From positions 434,001 to 498,000 of the forward strand of contig NZ_AP021875.1 in the NCBI RefSeq assembly GCF_009688965.1: a DNA stretch of 64,000 bases, in the 5' to 3' direction. The notes under the pieces were generated by a model. It worked only from the letters and a program-made list of their open reading frames with translations, was not told the origin of the DNA and did no database searches. The position numbers and the translations under genes were made by a program. Positions within the stretch are counted from its first letter, which is position 1; each line of letters opens with the position of its first letter. Origin of the DNA: Desulfosarcina widdelii. Lineage in GTDB: Bacteria; Desulfobacterota; Desulfobacteria; Desulfobacterales; Desulfosarcinaceae. This document shows, in pieces, positions 1-8,612 of the stretch.

Positions 1-266
1 TCCTGACCAGTTCTGCCGGCGACCAGCTTGATCGAATCCGGGATGGCGTTATGCCCGCCAGTGTCATATAAAAGCAGATGAATATGGTTGGAGGTGACCA
101 TATAATCCAATACGTTCAAATGGCGATGACGTTTCCTTGCCCGATACAGCCATTCAATCCATCGGTTGCGGTCTTTTGCAAATTTTAAAAGAAAGGCCCT
201 TTTATGGCAGCGATGGGTAATATGCCAGACATAACCGGGGACATAATGTCTCTTTGCACGGGCCAT
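1..266 (-). CDS. Y1 (RAYT/IS200-like) transposase, N-terminal part, cut by window edge
   Basis: Reading the minus strand from the ATG at 266 gives an open frame that runs off the window. It starts MARAKRHYVPGYVWHITHRC and contains NHIHLLLY near residue 60. The HIH is the metal-binding HUH motif of Y1 transposases, and 'W/H-I-T-x-R/H' near the N-terminus is typical of REP-associated tyrosine transposases (RAYTs). The catalytic tyrosine lies outside the window. RAYTs are single-copy genes thought to move or maintain REP-type palindromes. The gene begins about 20 bases after the homology of the upstream DUF5615 gene ends, so it may have broken that gene. Sure of the Y1 fold, less sure of RAYT versus IS200/IS605. 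Confidence 0.75.
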   Translation of the reverse strand, partial: MARAKRHYVPGYVWHITHRCHKRAFLLKFAKDRNRWIEWLYRARKRHRHLNVLDYMVTSNHIHLLLYDTGGHNAIPDSIKLVAGRTGQ

Positions 267-370
267 TTAGCAGTGTTTTCCCTAAAAAAGTAAAAAAGGA
301 CATCATTGCCTTGTTCACGCAATTTGTTTACCGTAGTTACCGGAATGTTTTCATCGACGAGGATCTTCAT
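185..370 (-). pseudogene. Truncated DUF5615 (PIN-like) toxin
   Basis: The first ~28 residues (MKILVDENIPVTTVNKLREQ then GNDVLFYFF) match the start of DUF5615 PIN-like toxins, which normally continue for about 110 residues with further acidic active-site positions. Here homology stops at about position 285, and the frame then runs antisense-like through the neighbouring transposase to a stop at 185. The start codon overlaps the stop of the DUF433 gene as ATGA, the usual coupled arrangement for this toxin-antitoxin pair. A deletion or insertion therefore removed the catalytic part, leaving an antitoxin without a working partner here. The rest of the toxin could lie beyond the left window edge if the transposase was inserted. 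Confidence 0.6.
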
Positions 371-606
371 ACGGCGCTTTCCAGTTTTTCAAGGGGTGTA
401 ATCTGCTCCTCGGCCAGCGTAGCGGCATAATCCAGGCAGGCATATATGTCTTTGATATGTATAGTGGGATAATCTTCCAGAAGTTGGTCCATCTGGTCGC
501 CGTTTGCCAGCATACGCACAATCTGATGCACCGGGATTCTTGTACCTTTGATGCATGCTTGACCATGGCAAATATTGGGATCTACTGATATGCGTTCGAT
601 TGTCAT
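367..606 (-). CDS. DUF433 family antitoxin
   Basis: The 79-residue product begins MTIERISVDPNICHGQACIK, followed by GTRIPVHQIV. This is the DUF433 signature (DP.ichGkp.ikGTRipV), a small winged-helix-like domain that acts as antitoxin to DUF5615 PIN-like toxins. I chose the ATG at 606 because AGAGGTG lies 7 bases upstream; the frame stays open to 666 but the extra residues fit no family member. It overlaps the broken toxin gene by 4 bases. A TATAAT at 667-672 (minus strand) may be its -10 box, although no good -35 precedes it. Confidence 0.85.
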   Translation of the reverse strand: MTIERISVDPNICHGQACIKGTRIPVHQIVRMLANGDQMDQLLEDYPTIHIKDIYACLDYAATLAEEQITPLEKLESAV

Positions 607-944
607 AAAGGCACCTCTTTTCGATTTTGGCTGATTGGGATAAACTTTATGCCATTGATTCTTCATATTATATTATCGAGTATCGGAAAATCCAGAAATT
701 TTTAGGTAGTTGGGGCGCTATTTGAATTGCTTATCTTATCAGACAGTTCTGGATGGTGCTTATGTTAATGGGTGGTGCTATAGAACCACTCCATGATCAC
801 CGCAATCTGGGGACTGGGGGACGGGCATGAAATTATGCGTTTCCATTCAAAACGCAGCATGATAGGTCAAAATAATGCCCAGAAAAGCCAGAATAGACGC
901 ACCTGGTACGTTGCCGCCGATAAAAAGGACAGAAGGGTATCCCC
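607..944. other. Spacer without recognisable gene
   Basis: AT-rich next to the DUF433 gene (possible promoter around 667-695, minus strand), then unremarkable mixed sequence up to the PIN gene. I see no RNA gene, repeat or conserved frame. Confidence 0.5.
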
Positions 945-1370
945 CTAATGGGCCTGGGAAAATTCTGGTCGGAATGGGTTAAAGACGCGCACCTGCTCAT
1001 CAATCAGCAAGCCATCATGCATGTCTTCAGAATACAGGGTGTTGCATCCTGCCATAAGTGCAGCAGCCACGATCATCGAGTCGTACACGCTTAATTTGTA
1101 ATGCTCGGCAACATGTCTGCCGCAATCATGCGTTTCTAAGGTTAACGGCTCCACCGGGCAAACAAATCGGATCAGAGACAAAAAGTCATTGATCTCCGGC
1201 CAGGGCATGCCCAACTTTCGTAACGCTACATTGGTAAGCTCGTTGAGCACTTGTACACTGATGATACCGCCGTTGAGGACGATCTCCTCAGCACGATCAG
1301 CTTTCACTGAATCCGCCGACAATAAATAGATCAATACGTTAGTGTCGATAAACGATTTATTGGCGGGCAT
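945..1370 (-). CDS. PIN-domain ribonuclease toxin (VapC-like)
   Basis: About 141 residues beginning MPANKSFIDTNVLIYLLSAD. The family acidic residues are visible: D in FIDTNV, E in QVLNELTNV, D in KLSVYDSMIVAAA and D in LYSEDMHDG. The order DTN...E...YD.......SEDM is standard for VapC-type PIN nucleases, which are Mg-dependent RNases cleaving tRNA or rRNA. The start overlaps the 3' end of the AbrB-type antitoxin gene by 14 bases (or 23 if the ATG at 1379 is used), a coupled two-gene module. The antitoxin should bind and repress the pair. Confidence 0.85.
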   Translation of the reverse strand: MPANKSFIDTNVLIYLLSADSVKADRAEEIVLNGGIISVQVLNELTNVALRKLGMPWPEINDFLSLIRFVCPVEPLTLETHDCGRHVAEHYKLSVYDSMIVAAALMAGCNTLYSEDMHDGLLIDEQVRVFNPFRPEFSQAH

Positions 1371-1590
1371 TGGCGTCATTCCGGTCAAAGATGAAGTCTG
1401 CGGGTAGTTTCCCACGGTATTTCCTCAGTTTTGCCAGAAATGCCTCTTTTCCGGGTTTCTTTCTTACCTTGAATACCCGTTCATCGGCAACGATCACCTC
1501 GATATCATCACCTTCATTCAGGTCCAGGGCACTGACTACAGCTGCGGGCAAACGGATCGCCAGACTGTTTCCCCATTTGGATACTTGCAT
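1357..1590 (-). CDS. AbrB/MazE-type antitoxin
   Basis: A 77-residue SpoVT/AbrB-fold protein: MQVSKWGNSLAIRLPAAVVS, then ALDLNEGDDIEVIVADERVF. The 'vskWGNSlaiRlPaavv..l.l..GD.iev' pattern is the swapped-hairpin DNA-binding domain. Start at 1590 is set by AGGAGG seven bases upstream; the frame upstream is not conserved. The C-terminal ~30 residues, rich in Lys, Arg and Asp, would wrap the PIN toxin encoded immediately downstream. Confidence 0.85.
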   Translation of the reverse strand: MQVSKWGNSLAIRLPAAVVSALDLNEGDDIEVIVADERVFKVRKKPGKEAFLAKLRKYRGKLPADFIFDRNDANARQ

Positions 1591-1801
1591 GGTTAAACCT
1601 CCTGTAGATATACATAGATCATGTATATCATCAATCGTGTTGTTGATCAACCGTTTGATCACCGGTAGCATTTTTGCCACGGACACACACGGACATTGTT
1701 TTTAAGGGACGAGAGGGGAAGGGGATGAAGTAATGCGTTTTTATAAAAATTTTTTTTCTTACCGCCTTCTTCGTTTAAGTCGTAGAACTTGCAGAAAACA
1801 G

Positions 1802-2203
1802 TCAGGGTTCATGTCGTTTAATTTTAAATTTGTCGAAATCTTTATCGTAGCTGTGCAGGATGTTCTGTGAATTCTTTTCCAGGCAGGCAATCAAATATGC
1901 ATCAACGATTTCAATATTATTCGAATCCCAGATATCCATCATGCTGACGACAGTTTTTTTATCTGTAATTTTCAAACCTTTAAATTTTAAAAGCCCCTTC
2001 ATTGCCTTTACAATCTGTATTTTTGGTACCTTATAGAAACTTTTCAGTACGAAAATAGTCTGAAATAGAACGATTAGTTTGAGTTCGACTGTAATTTTTC
2101 CTTGTTGGATATCCTGAAAAAAATCATATACCCCCTTAAATTTTTCCTCATTATTTTCAGTCAAAAATCGGACAATAACATTGGTGTCGAGAAGCGATAT
2201 CAT
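1802..2203 (-). CDS. PIN-domain toxin, second module
   Basis: A 133-residue PIN protein: MISLLDTNVIVRFLTENNEE at the N-terminus, 'IEIVDAYLIA' in the middle and 'LHSYDKDFDKF' near the end supply the acidic active-site positions. The ATG at 2203 overlaps the antitoxin stop as ATGA, which fixes the start. It is AT-richer than the first PIN gene and only distantly similar, so the two modules are separate acquisitions rather than a tandem duplication. Expected function is regulated RNA cleavage. Confidence 0.85.
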   Translation of the reverse strand: MISLLDTNVIVRFLTENNEEKFKGVYDFFQDIQQGKITVELKLIVLFQTIFVLKSFYKVPKIQIVKAMKGLLKFKGLKITDKKTVVSMMDIWDSNNIEIVDAYLIACLEKNSQNILHSYDKDFDKFKIKRHEP

Positions 2204-2493
2204 TCTTTCCAACCCTCCGCGAATCCGGACTCTGTTGCCTCGTTAACTTTATCCTTTCCGGGGAACTTTTTATTTTTTGCGTATCTGTGCAGCATACCAA
2301 AAAGTTCATCAGTTAAAGATTGATGCTTTGTTTTTTGGCGAGATGGCTTTAGGAGAATACCATCTTGAAAAGTGATAAACTCGATGCGATCTCCGATATT
2401 GATGTTGTACTTTCGTCTTAATTCCACAGGAATAATTACTTGACCTTTGGGAAATACTTTCATTTTTTTGGAGCTTTTTAAATTTTCCTGCAT
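2200..2493 (-). CDS. AbrB-family antitoxin, second module
   Basis: A 97-residue protein with an AbrB-type N-terminal domain (MKVFPKGQVIIPVELRRKYN, then INIGDRIEFI) and a basic tail of ~45 residues likely to contact the toxin. 'KGQVtiPvelRrkl.i..GD.iefi' is characteristic. ATG at 2493, with a GGGAGGGAACC region just upstream as ribosome site. Forms a four-base-overlap operon with the PIN gene. Confidence 0.85.
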   Translation of the reverse strand: MQENLKSSKKMKVFPKGQVIIPVELRRKYNINIGDRIEFITFQDGILLKPSRQKTKHQSLTDELFGMLHRYAKNKKFPGKDKVNEATESGFAEGWKE

Positions 2494-2990
2494 TGGTTCC
2501 CTCCCGGAAAAAGGTTATACATAATTAATAAAATTGTATAACAATTTTGTCAATGGGAAAGATTGTCAGGATACGATAACAAGCTTGAGCCCTGACATCT
2601 TTTTTTCACCGCCCACTTCGTTCGAGGCGCGGAGTTCACAGAGATTTTTTGCCACGGTTAGACACGGACGGACACAGACAGTTTTTGCAGCCTTCTGCTG
2701 GGAAGGGCTTTATATAGGACACGGATGAACGCGGATTGACGCGGATAAGGGCTGGATTAGCCACTGACAACTGACAACCAACCACCTGTTTCGGTATTCG
2801 ACGTTCTTCTGTTTTCTGACTTATGACTTCTGACTTCTGAATTCTTATTTTTCATCCGCGTATATCTGCGAAAATCCGCGTCCAATTCTATTTTAAGATG
2901 CATTTCCCTTTGATCTCTGCGTCTCTGCGAGCGATTTCAGCCTGTGGCTGTAAACCAATCACCCAATTGAACCAACCGACGAATCGGCCC
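2494..2990. other. Repeat-filled spacer
   Basis: No gene. It holds fragments of 'CACGGA' arms around 2655-2690, an inverted copy of the long palindromic element at 2718-2882, CTCTGCG arms at about 2908-2930 and a CAGCC-TGT-GGCTG hairpin at about 2939-2951. A degenerate TTGGTT stretch (minus strand) sits directly after the stop codon of the VanZ-like gene at 2991. Confidence 0.6.
2718..2882 (-). repeat. Palindromic-arm element, type E, inverted copy
   Basis: Reverse-complement copy of the elements at 6871-7026 and 11879-12033. Ends are ACACGGAT/ATCCGCGT-type arms. The interior carries AGAAGTCAGAAGT-like direct repeats and TTGTCAGTTGTCAGTGG. Similarity is near-continuous over ~160 bp by eye. 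Confidence 0.8.
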
Positions 2991-3947
2991 CTATTTTATT
3001 AGCCGCACATCATCGATGTAAATTGTCCTTGGATGGGGCAATTGCGTGGCAAAAAAGCCGACAGCATAAATCTGGCTAATATCCATTTCCCGGCCAGCCG
3101 GCGCCATCCTGACATCATCCAAAGGGATGGTAATGGTATGCCAGCCAACGGGAATGGATTGGGTCCTGTTGAACCGATCCGCGTATAATTGCGGTCCCTG
3201 CGTGTGCAACTTGTCGTGAATGCGGCAGGTGATCCGGATCACTTCTTCAGAAGGGTTGTAGATGCGAAACTGGAACCATTGGTATCCTTTCCAGTTTCGA
3301 GGGAAATATTTAAGGGTGAAGCCGGAGTATAGTTGGGTGTCGAGATCGGCCCGCATGGCGCGGTTGCCTCGGCTGCCGATATCCTTTTCGATGGAGATGG
3401 CGCCGCCGCCTTCCCAGCGATCAAGCTGGGCGCTCTGAAAGTCCGACAGGACGGGGAATTCATTTCGGGCATGCTGCTCGTCGATCAGGGCAACCGCAAT
3501 GGGGCGGATTTGCAGCCCTATCAGAATGATGAGGATTAATTGGAGAAGCCGCAGTAATTTCGAAGGAAATCCTTTTCTGACGGGCAACAGGAAACAGAGC
3601 GCGACTCCCGCGCCGATCAGGTTCCTGAAAAGATCCCCTGTATCCGGCGTTCGGCTGAATGCCGATTGGCCCAGCTCAACGAGAATTCCCAGGAGGAGCG
3701 CAGCAAGAATGATAATGGACACCTGGGTGATCGGCTTTTGTTTTCTGAAGCATTCGAACGACACTATCAGGAAAGGGAATAAAGAGAAATAAAGGATATG
3801 CCCCAGGTTCCAGAAGTGTTTGAATGAGCGTGATGAATGGTAGTCGGGCCCGCCAATAAAAAAGAGCACCGTGAGCAGGGCCATGGCGAGGATTAAAATA
3901 TGCCGGTGTTTTTTCACTTGCGATACCAATTTACCCCATCGTTGCAT
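2991..3947 (-). CDS. VanZ-like membrane protein with C-terminal carbohydrate-binding-like domain
   Basis: 318 residues. The N-terminal ~155 contain five hydrophobic helices (about 17-33, 46-66, 78-98, 104-122, 131-151) and the VanZ signature VELGQSAFSRTPDTGDLFRN, with the Glu/Gln and Asp/Asn positions typical of the family. Residues ~165-318 form a soluble beta-rich domain (WEGGGAISIEKD...YIDDVRLIK) resembling CIA30/galactose-binding folds, probably periplasmic. VanZ-like proteins are frequent in exopolysaccharide loci; their reaction is unknown. The ATG at 3947 lies inside a short dispersed repeat (3941-3974), so the true start might be slightly downstream. A second VanZ protein at 12209 has the reverse domain order. 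Confidence 0.75.
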   Translation of the reverse strand: MQRWGKLVSQVKKHRHILILAMALLTVLFFIGGPDYHSSRSFKHFWNLGHILYFSLFPFLIVSFECFRKQKPITQVSIIILAALLLGILVELGQSAFSRTPDTGDLFRNLIGAGVALCFLLPVRKGFPSKLLRLLQLILIILIGLQIRPIAVALIDEQHARNEFPVLSDFQSAQLDRWEGGGAISIEKDIGSRGNRAMRADLDTQLYSGFTLKYFPRNWKGYQWFQFRIYNPSEEVIRITCRIHDKLHTQGPQLYADRFNRTQSIPVGWHTITIPLDDVRMAPAGREMDISQIYAVGFFATQLPHPRTIYIDDVRLIK

Positions 3948-3974
3948 AACAACATGCGGAAATCATTGTTACCG
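3941..3974. repeat. Dispersed 34-bp repeat, copy 1
   Basis: Starts GTTGCATAACAACATGC and ends ATTGTTACCGT. A second copy lies at 29782-29816 with about three differences. The start codon of the VanZ-like gene (minus strand) is inside this copy. Confidence 0.6.
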
Positions 3975-4018
3975 TATCACACCCATATCTGATCATTCAC
4001 CACCCGCTCCGCTCGAGA

Positions 4019-4094
4019 CGCAGAGTGCGCAAAGAGTTATAATGAGTTCGCCTTTCAGGCAAAAGAAACCTCTGCGTTCTCCGCGCCTCTGCGG
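4019..4094. repeat. Palindromic element with CGCAGAG/CTCTGCG arms
   Basis: Left arm CGCAGAGTGCGCAAAGAG, right arm CCTCTGCG...GCCTCTGCGG, with a central GCCT-TTC-AGGC hairpin around 4051-4061. Same architecture as the CACGGAT-arm elements elsewhere but with a different arm sequence. Confidence 0.6.
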
Positions 4095-4117
4095 TGATCT
4101 CACATCTTATATCCCAT

Positions 4118-4140
4118 CGTTTTTAACCAACCCAACCAAC
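4118..4140 (-). repeat. G-rich TTGGTTGGGT repeat next to PemK stop
   Basis: On the minus strand the PemK stop TAG is followed at once by TTGGTTGGGTTGGTT and then GATGGGATATAAGATGTGAG. The same order (G-rich repeat, then GATGGGATATGAGAT) follows rmlA, rmlC and rmlB. Confidence 0.65.
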
Positions 4141-4505
4141 TAAAATGATTCGATCAGATCGAATTCAAACCCAAGATGGATTTTCAGGGCGGTATCGACA
4201 CCAATCATAACTTCATCGCTTAACCGGCCAATGCGCTTTATGATGCGACCTTTGTCGAGGGTGCGTATCTGATCTGCTTTGACCTTTGATTTTTTTGGAA
4301 GATTTCCGGCTCCCTTGGGGAGCATCGCCTCGAATGGATAGATTCTTTTTAGATTCTTGGACGTGATCGGGAGGACGCTAACGGTCCCGGAAAACTGATT
4401 GTTAACATCGTTTGAAACGATTACAACGGGCCTTGTTTTGGCGATCTCCCGACCAATAGTCGGGACCAGGGCGGCCAGATGAATTTCTCCCCGTTTAATA
4501 TTCAT
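4140..4505 (-). CDS. PemK/MazF-family mRNA interferase toxin
   Basis: A 121-residue protein starting MNIKRGEIHLAALVPTIGRE, followed by IAKTRPVVIVSND. 'kRGeI.....P..G.ei.ktRPvvIvsnd' plus 'LPITSKN' and 'KADQIRTLDKGRI' are the standard MazF/PemK signatures: an SH3-like barrel with the catalytic Arg and Thr that cuts single-stranded mRNA. I chose the ATG at 4505, which overlaps the antitoxin gene by 11 bases; the longer open frame upstream is the antitoxin region in another frame. Complete length for the family. Confidence 0.9.
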   Translation of the reverse strand: MNIKRGEIHLAALVPTIGREIAKTRPVVIVSNDVNNQFSGTVSVLPITSKNLKRIYPFEAMLPKGAGNLPKKSKVKADQIRTLDKGRIIKRIGRLSDEVMIGVDTALKIHLGFEFDLIESF

Positions 4506-4743
4506 CCCAGCCCTCCAAGTCTGTGATCTCAAATTCTGACGAGATATCAATGCTTTCCTTTTGACAGGCCCGGTAACCTTCTGCCAGTTGTTTTTCAAGA
4601 AGACCTTTTCGGGTCTGTTTTACTTTAAGCTCAATGGCCTCGGCAATGAACATGCTGCGTTTTTTTGCACCGGTCATTCGATCTACCATGTTGACCAGGT
4701 CTTTTGGTAATGTGACATTCAGTCGAATCTTTTGTGTGTCCAT
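4495..4743 (-). CDS. Ribbon-helix-helix antitoxin
   Basis: 82 residues. The N-terminal MDTQKIRLNVTLPKDLVNMV is a ribbon-helix-helix DNA-binding segment (beta strand IRLNVTLP, then two helices). The C-terminal acidic tail SSEFEITDLEGWDEY probably blocks the toxin active site. Start at 4743 with GGGGGC upstream. The promoter just upstream contains repeated TTTTGTGTRTA motifs in its spacer and -10 region, a reasonable autorepression operator. Confidence 0.85.
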   Translation of the reverse strand: MDTQKIRLNVTLPKDLVNMVDRMTGAKKRSMFIAEAIELKVKQTRKGLLEKQLAEGYRACQKESIDISSEFEITDLEGWDEY

Positions 4744-5045
4744 AAAGCCCCCTGAATAGTGTGGTTTAATATACACAAAATTGTACACACAAAAAGGTTT
4801 TTTGTCAATTAGCGGGGAATGAACTTTCTATCTTATGCTGATGGCCAGTTAATAGGACACGGATGAACGCAGATGAACACGGATTGGGCGTAAAGGGTGT
4901 CACACCAAGCGAACCAGACAGCGCACCAACCCCATCATCTTCTTGCCCCTTTTCAGACGCTGTGATAACCAAGCGGCCAATCAAAACCTAAAATAAGCGT
5001 TTTGCCTTTTTTGAAAAATAAGGGAAGATTATCGGAAAGGAAATC
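4744..5045. other. Divergent spacer between TA module and rmlA
   Basis: Apart from the antitoxin promoter, it contains a partial CACGGAT-arm repeat at about 4856-4889. GGAAAGGA before the rmlA start is its ribosome site. No gene seen. Confidence 0.5.
4780..4808 (-). promoter_or_regulatory. Sigma-70-type promoter of the RHH-PemK operon
   Basis: On the minus strand TTGACA (4808-4803), a 17-base spacer and TACAAT (4785-4780). The spacer and downstream edge contain two TTTTGTGTRTA repeats, 15 bases apart, that could bind the ribbon-helix-helix protein. The nearest gene is the antitoxin 37 bases downstream. Confidence 0.75.
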
Positions 5046-5921
5046 ATGAAAGGGATCATTCTCGCAGGCGGTTCCGGAACGCGGTTGTATCCGATCACAC
5101 GGGCGGTAAGCAAGCAGTTGCTGCCCGTTTACGACAAGCCCATGATTTACTATCCGCTGTCCGTACTGATGCTCACAGGCATTCGGGACATCCTGATCAT
5201 CTCCACGCCCCATGACTTGCCGCATTTTGAGCGATTATTGGAAGACGGAAGCCAGTGGGGGCTCAATTTCAGCTATGCCGAACAGCCCCGGCCGGAAGGC
5301 ATTGCCCAGGCCTTTGTCATCGGAAAGGATTTTATCGGCAGAGACAACGTCTGCCTGATATTGGGGGATAATGTATTTTACGGCCACGGTCTGCCGGAAA
5401 AGTTGAAGCGGGCGGCGGAGCGCGATAAAGGGGCGACGGTGTTCGGCTACTGGGTGAAGCATCCGCAGCGCTACGGGGTGGTCGAGTTCGATGAAACCGG
5501 AAAAGTTATCAGCATCGTCGAAAAGCCGCAAAAGCCGAGGTCCAACTGGGCCGTGACCGGGCTTTACTATTACGACCACCAGGTGGTCGACATCGCCGGG
5601 CAGATGAAGCCTTCGGCACGCGGCGAACTGGAAATCACCGACGTGAACATGGCCTACCTGGCGCGTGAGCAGCTGTTTGTCGAGAAGATCGGCCGCGGAA
5701 CAGCCTGGCTGGACACCGGAACCCACGAGAGCATGATGCGTGCATCCGGATTCATCGAGGTCATCGAGCAGCGGCAGGGATTGAAGGTGGCCTGCATCGA
5801 GGAGATTGCCTACAACATGGGATACATCGACGGCGAACAGGTGTTGAAATTGGCGGCTCCCCTGGAAAAGAATGAATACGGCAAATACCTGGTTGATCTG
5901 GTTAATGGAGCTCAGGATTAG
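5046..5921 (+). CDS. rmlA: Glucose-1-phosphate thymidylyltransferase
   Basis: 291 residues, full family length. Converts dTTP and glucose 1-phosphate to dTDP-glucose, the first step of dTDP-L-rhamnose synthesis, in the cytoplasm. N-terminus [20 protein letters not shown] carries the nucleotidyltransferase loop GGSGTRLYP, followed by [27 protein letters not shown] and [10 protein letters not shown] complete the active site. ATG at 5046 has GGAAAGGA just upstream. It is followed three bases after the stop by a G-rich 9-bp repeat array. The other rml genes follow on the same strand, but each is separated by repeat-filled spacers instead of forming a tight operon. Confidence 0.95.
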   Translation: MKGIILAGGSGTRLYPITRAVSKQLLPVYDKPMIYYPLSVLMLTGIRDILIISTPHDLPHFERLLEDGSQWGLNFSYAEQPRPEGIAQAFVIGKDFIGRDNVCLILGDNVFYGHGLPEKLKRAAERDKGATVFGYWVKHPQRYGVVEFDETGKVISIVEKPQKPRSNWAVTGLYYYDHQVVDIAGQMKPSARGELEITDVNMAYLAREQLFVEKIGRGTAWLDTGTHESMMRASGFIEVIEQRQGLKVACIEEIAYNMGYIDGEQVLKLAAPLEKNEYGKYLVDLVNGAQD

Positions 5922-5923
5922 AG

Positions 5924-6093
5924 TTGGTTGGATTGGTTGAGTTGGTTGAGTTGGTTGGATTGGTTGGATTGGTTGGATTGGTTGGGTTGGTTGGGTTGGT
6001 TGGGTTGGTTGGATTGGTTGGGTTGGTTGGATTGGTTGGATTGGTTGGGTTGGTTGGATTGGTTGGATTGGTTGGGTTGGTTGGATTGGTTGG
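5924..6093 (+). repeat. Tandem array of 9-bp unit TGGTTGGAT (about 19 copies)
   Basis: Unit TGGTTGGAT with variants TGGTTGGGT and TGGTTGAGT. It starts 3 bases after the rmlA stop. The sense strand has runs GG-TT-GG-ATT-GG-TT-GG suited to two-tier G-quadruplexes. Because the unit is a multiple of three with no stops, several frames on both strands are open, but these are not genes. Confidence 0.95.
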
Positions 6094-6175
6094 AAATGAT
6101 GGGATATGAGATATGAGATGGGGGATATGAGATGGGGGCAGCACAGAGCTTGGATCGGGGAGCGAAAATAAAAAC

Positions 6176-6223
6176 TGAACGTCCAACATCGAACGTCCAA
6201 CATCGAACATCGAACATCGAATG
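6176..6223. repeat. Heptamer array (TCSAACR)n, copy 1
   Basis: Tandem 7-bp units TCCAACA, TCGAACG and TCGAACA. Other copies are at 6502-6549, 7822-7862, 8128-8168, 8323-8363, 9601-9641, 11211-11251 and 11518-11558. It is always preceded by (AA)TAAAAAC and usually followed by AAAAGAGC. Confidence 0.9.
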
Positions 6224-6289
6224 AAAAGAGCATTGAGATTGGAGCGGAGAGCGGAGAGTCTGGAGCGAAGAGCAACAAAATAGAATTGG

Positions 6290-6388
6290 ACACGGATTTT
6301 CACGGATACACACGGATCAAAAATGTTTTCCATTCAGCGAAGCTGAAATTATTACGCCCGATCCGTGTTCATCCGCGTTCATCCGTGT
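6290..6388. repeat. Palindromic element, CACGGAT arms with TTCAGC-GAA-GCTGAA core, copy 1
   Basis: Left arm ACACGGATTTTCACGGAT..., right arm GATCCGTGTTCATCCGCG...; the arms pair at about 23 of 29 positions. The core hairpin TTCAGC-GAA-GCTGAA is at 6333-6347. Further copies: 6616-6715, 7922-8021, 8423-8522, 11296-11404, 11625-11723. Confidence 0.85.
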
Positions 6389-6474
6389 ACTATACAACGG
6401 TAGTCCGCTGGTAGGCGATGCGCTATAGGTTCCTGGCGGTTGGAAATATAAGATTTGGGATCGCACAGAGCGGG
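6387..6474. repeat. Module C repeat, copy 1
   Basis: Starts GTACTATACAACGGTAGTCC and ends in GGGATCGCACAGAGCGG. Near-identical copies lie at about 8020-8107 and 11403-11489, each abutting the right arm of a CACGGAT element. Confidence 0.8.
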
Positions 6475-6501
6475 GAGCGTGGAGAGAGGAACAATAAAAA
6501 C

Positions 6502-6549
6502 TGAACGCCGAACATCGAACGTCCAACATCGAACATCGAACATCGAATG
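6502..6549. repeat. Heptamer array, copy 2
   Basis: Same 7-bp unit as 6176-6223, with one GCCGAACA variant. Confidence 0.85.
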
Positions 6550-6615
6550 AAAAGAGCATGGAGATTGGAGCGGAGAGCGGAGAGTCTGGAGCGAAGAGCA
6601 ACAAAATAGAATTGG

Positions 6616-6786
6616 ACACGGATTTTCACGGATACACACGGATCAAAAATGTTTTCCCATTCAGCGAAGCTGAAATTATTACGCCCGATCCGTGTTCATC
6701 CGCGGAAATCCGTGTCCCATAAATGGTCTTCCAGCCGCAGGCTGCAATATCTTGTCCTTGTGTGTTCGTGTGTGTCCGTGGCAAAT
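6616..6786. repeat. Palindromic element copy 2 plus module D
   Basis: CACGGAT-arm element (6616-6715) followed directly by module D (6716-6786), which has its own CAGCC-GCA-GGCTG hairpin and ends TGTGTCCGTGGCAAA. Module D recurs at 8523-8592 and 11724-11793. Confidence 0.85.
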
Positions 6787-6870
6787 ATAAAAGGAACGTA
6801 GATGGGAAATAGCAAATAGCGTGGTGCAAAGAGCTTAGAGCAAGAAGAAAAACCGAAAAAATAGAATTGG

Positions 6871-7026
6871 ACACGGATTTTCACGGATACACGAGGATGA
6901 AAAATAAGAATTCAGAAGTCAGAAGTAAGGAAACAGAAGAACGTCGAATACCGAAACAGGTGTTTGGTTGTCAGTTGTCAGTGGCTAATCCAGCCCTTAT
7001 CCGCGTCAATCCGCGTTCATCCGTGT
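6871..7026. repeat. Palindromic-arm element, type E, copy 1
   Basis: ACACGGAT left arm and CATCCGTGT right arm around a ~110-bp interior with AGAAGTCAGAAGT and TTGTCAGTTGTCAGTGG. Copies at 11879-12033 and, inverted, 2718-2882. Confidence 0.85.
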
Positions 7027-7130
7027 CCCATCAAAAGATATTCAGCCGATCGATAATTAAAAATTCAAAACTAAGAATTCAAAATCATATTTGTCCGTCC
7101 GTGGCAAATAATAGATGGAAAAGGTAGGGG

Positions 7131-7694
7131 ATGGAAATTCTTTCGACGAAATTTGATGAAGTGGTTGTCATTAGCCCCAGAATATTCCATGACCCGCGTG
7201 GGTATTTTTTTGAGACGTTTCAGGCAGAGCGGTACAAAGAGAACGGAATCCGCTGCAATTTCGTGCAGGACAACATCTCTTACTCCCAAAAAGATGCGTT
7301 GCGGGGCCTTCACTTCCAGCACCCCCACGGGCAGGCCAAATTGGTAAGCGTGGTCCGGGGAGAGGTGCTGGATGTTGTGGTCGACGTGAGAAAAGGGTCG
7401 CCGACCTTCGGTCAGTGGGAAGGGGTGGTGCTGTCGGTTGAAAACCACCGGCAGCTTTTTGTGCCCCAAGGATTTGCCCACGGGTTTTGCGTCCTGAGCG
7501 AAGACGCCCTGTTCACCTACAAGTGCAGCGAATATTACGCGCCCGATGCGGAACACGGCATCGCCTGGGATGATCCGGATGTTGGCATTAAATGGCCAAT
7601 TGAAAAGCCGTTGTTGTCAGAAAAAGATGCACGTTATCCACGGCTGCGGGATGTGGATGAGAAGAACCTGCCAGTGTTTGGTGGATTGGTTTGA
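7131..7694 (+). CDS. rmlC: dTDP-4-dehydrorhamnose 3,5-epimerase
   Basis: 187 residues, complete. A cupin enzyme that epimerises dTDP-4-keto-6-deoxyglucose at C3 and C5, third step of dTDP-rhamnose synthesis. Recognised by 'PRIFHDPRGYFFETF', 'FVQDNISYSQKDALRGLHFQ' (catalytic His in RGLHFQ), 'VLDVVVDVRKGSPTFGQW' and 'VPQGFAHGFCVLSE'. ATG at 7131 follows AAAGGTAGGGG. The last codons (for GGLV) and the stop merge into a TTGGATTGGTTG repeat, so the array may have encroached on the gene end. Confidence 0.95.
   Translation: MEILSTKFDEVVVISPRIFHDPRGYFFETFQAERYKENGIRCNFVQDNISYSQKDALRGLHFQHPHGQAKLVSVVRGEVLDVVVDVRKGSPTFGQWEGVVLSVENHRQLFVPQGFAHGFCVLSEDALFTYKCSEYYAPDAEHGIAWDDPDVGIKWPIEKPLLSEKDARYPRLRDVDEKNLPVFGGLV

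Positions 7695-8612
<918 letters not shown>

Noticed and set aside
6176-6223. CRISPR array in the heptamer repeats
   Set aside because: Units are 7 bp, contiguous and without spacers; no cas genes nearby.
5902-6333. Long minus-strand open frames rich in Asn-Pro-Thr or Gln-Pro repeats
   Set aside because: They are translations of the 9-bp repeat array and heptamer array; all frames are open because the unit is a multiple of three without stops.
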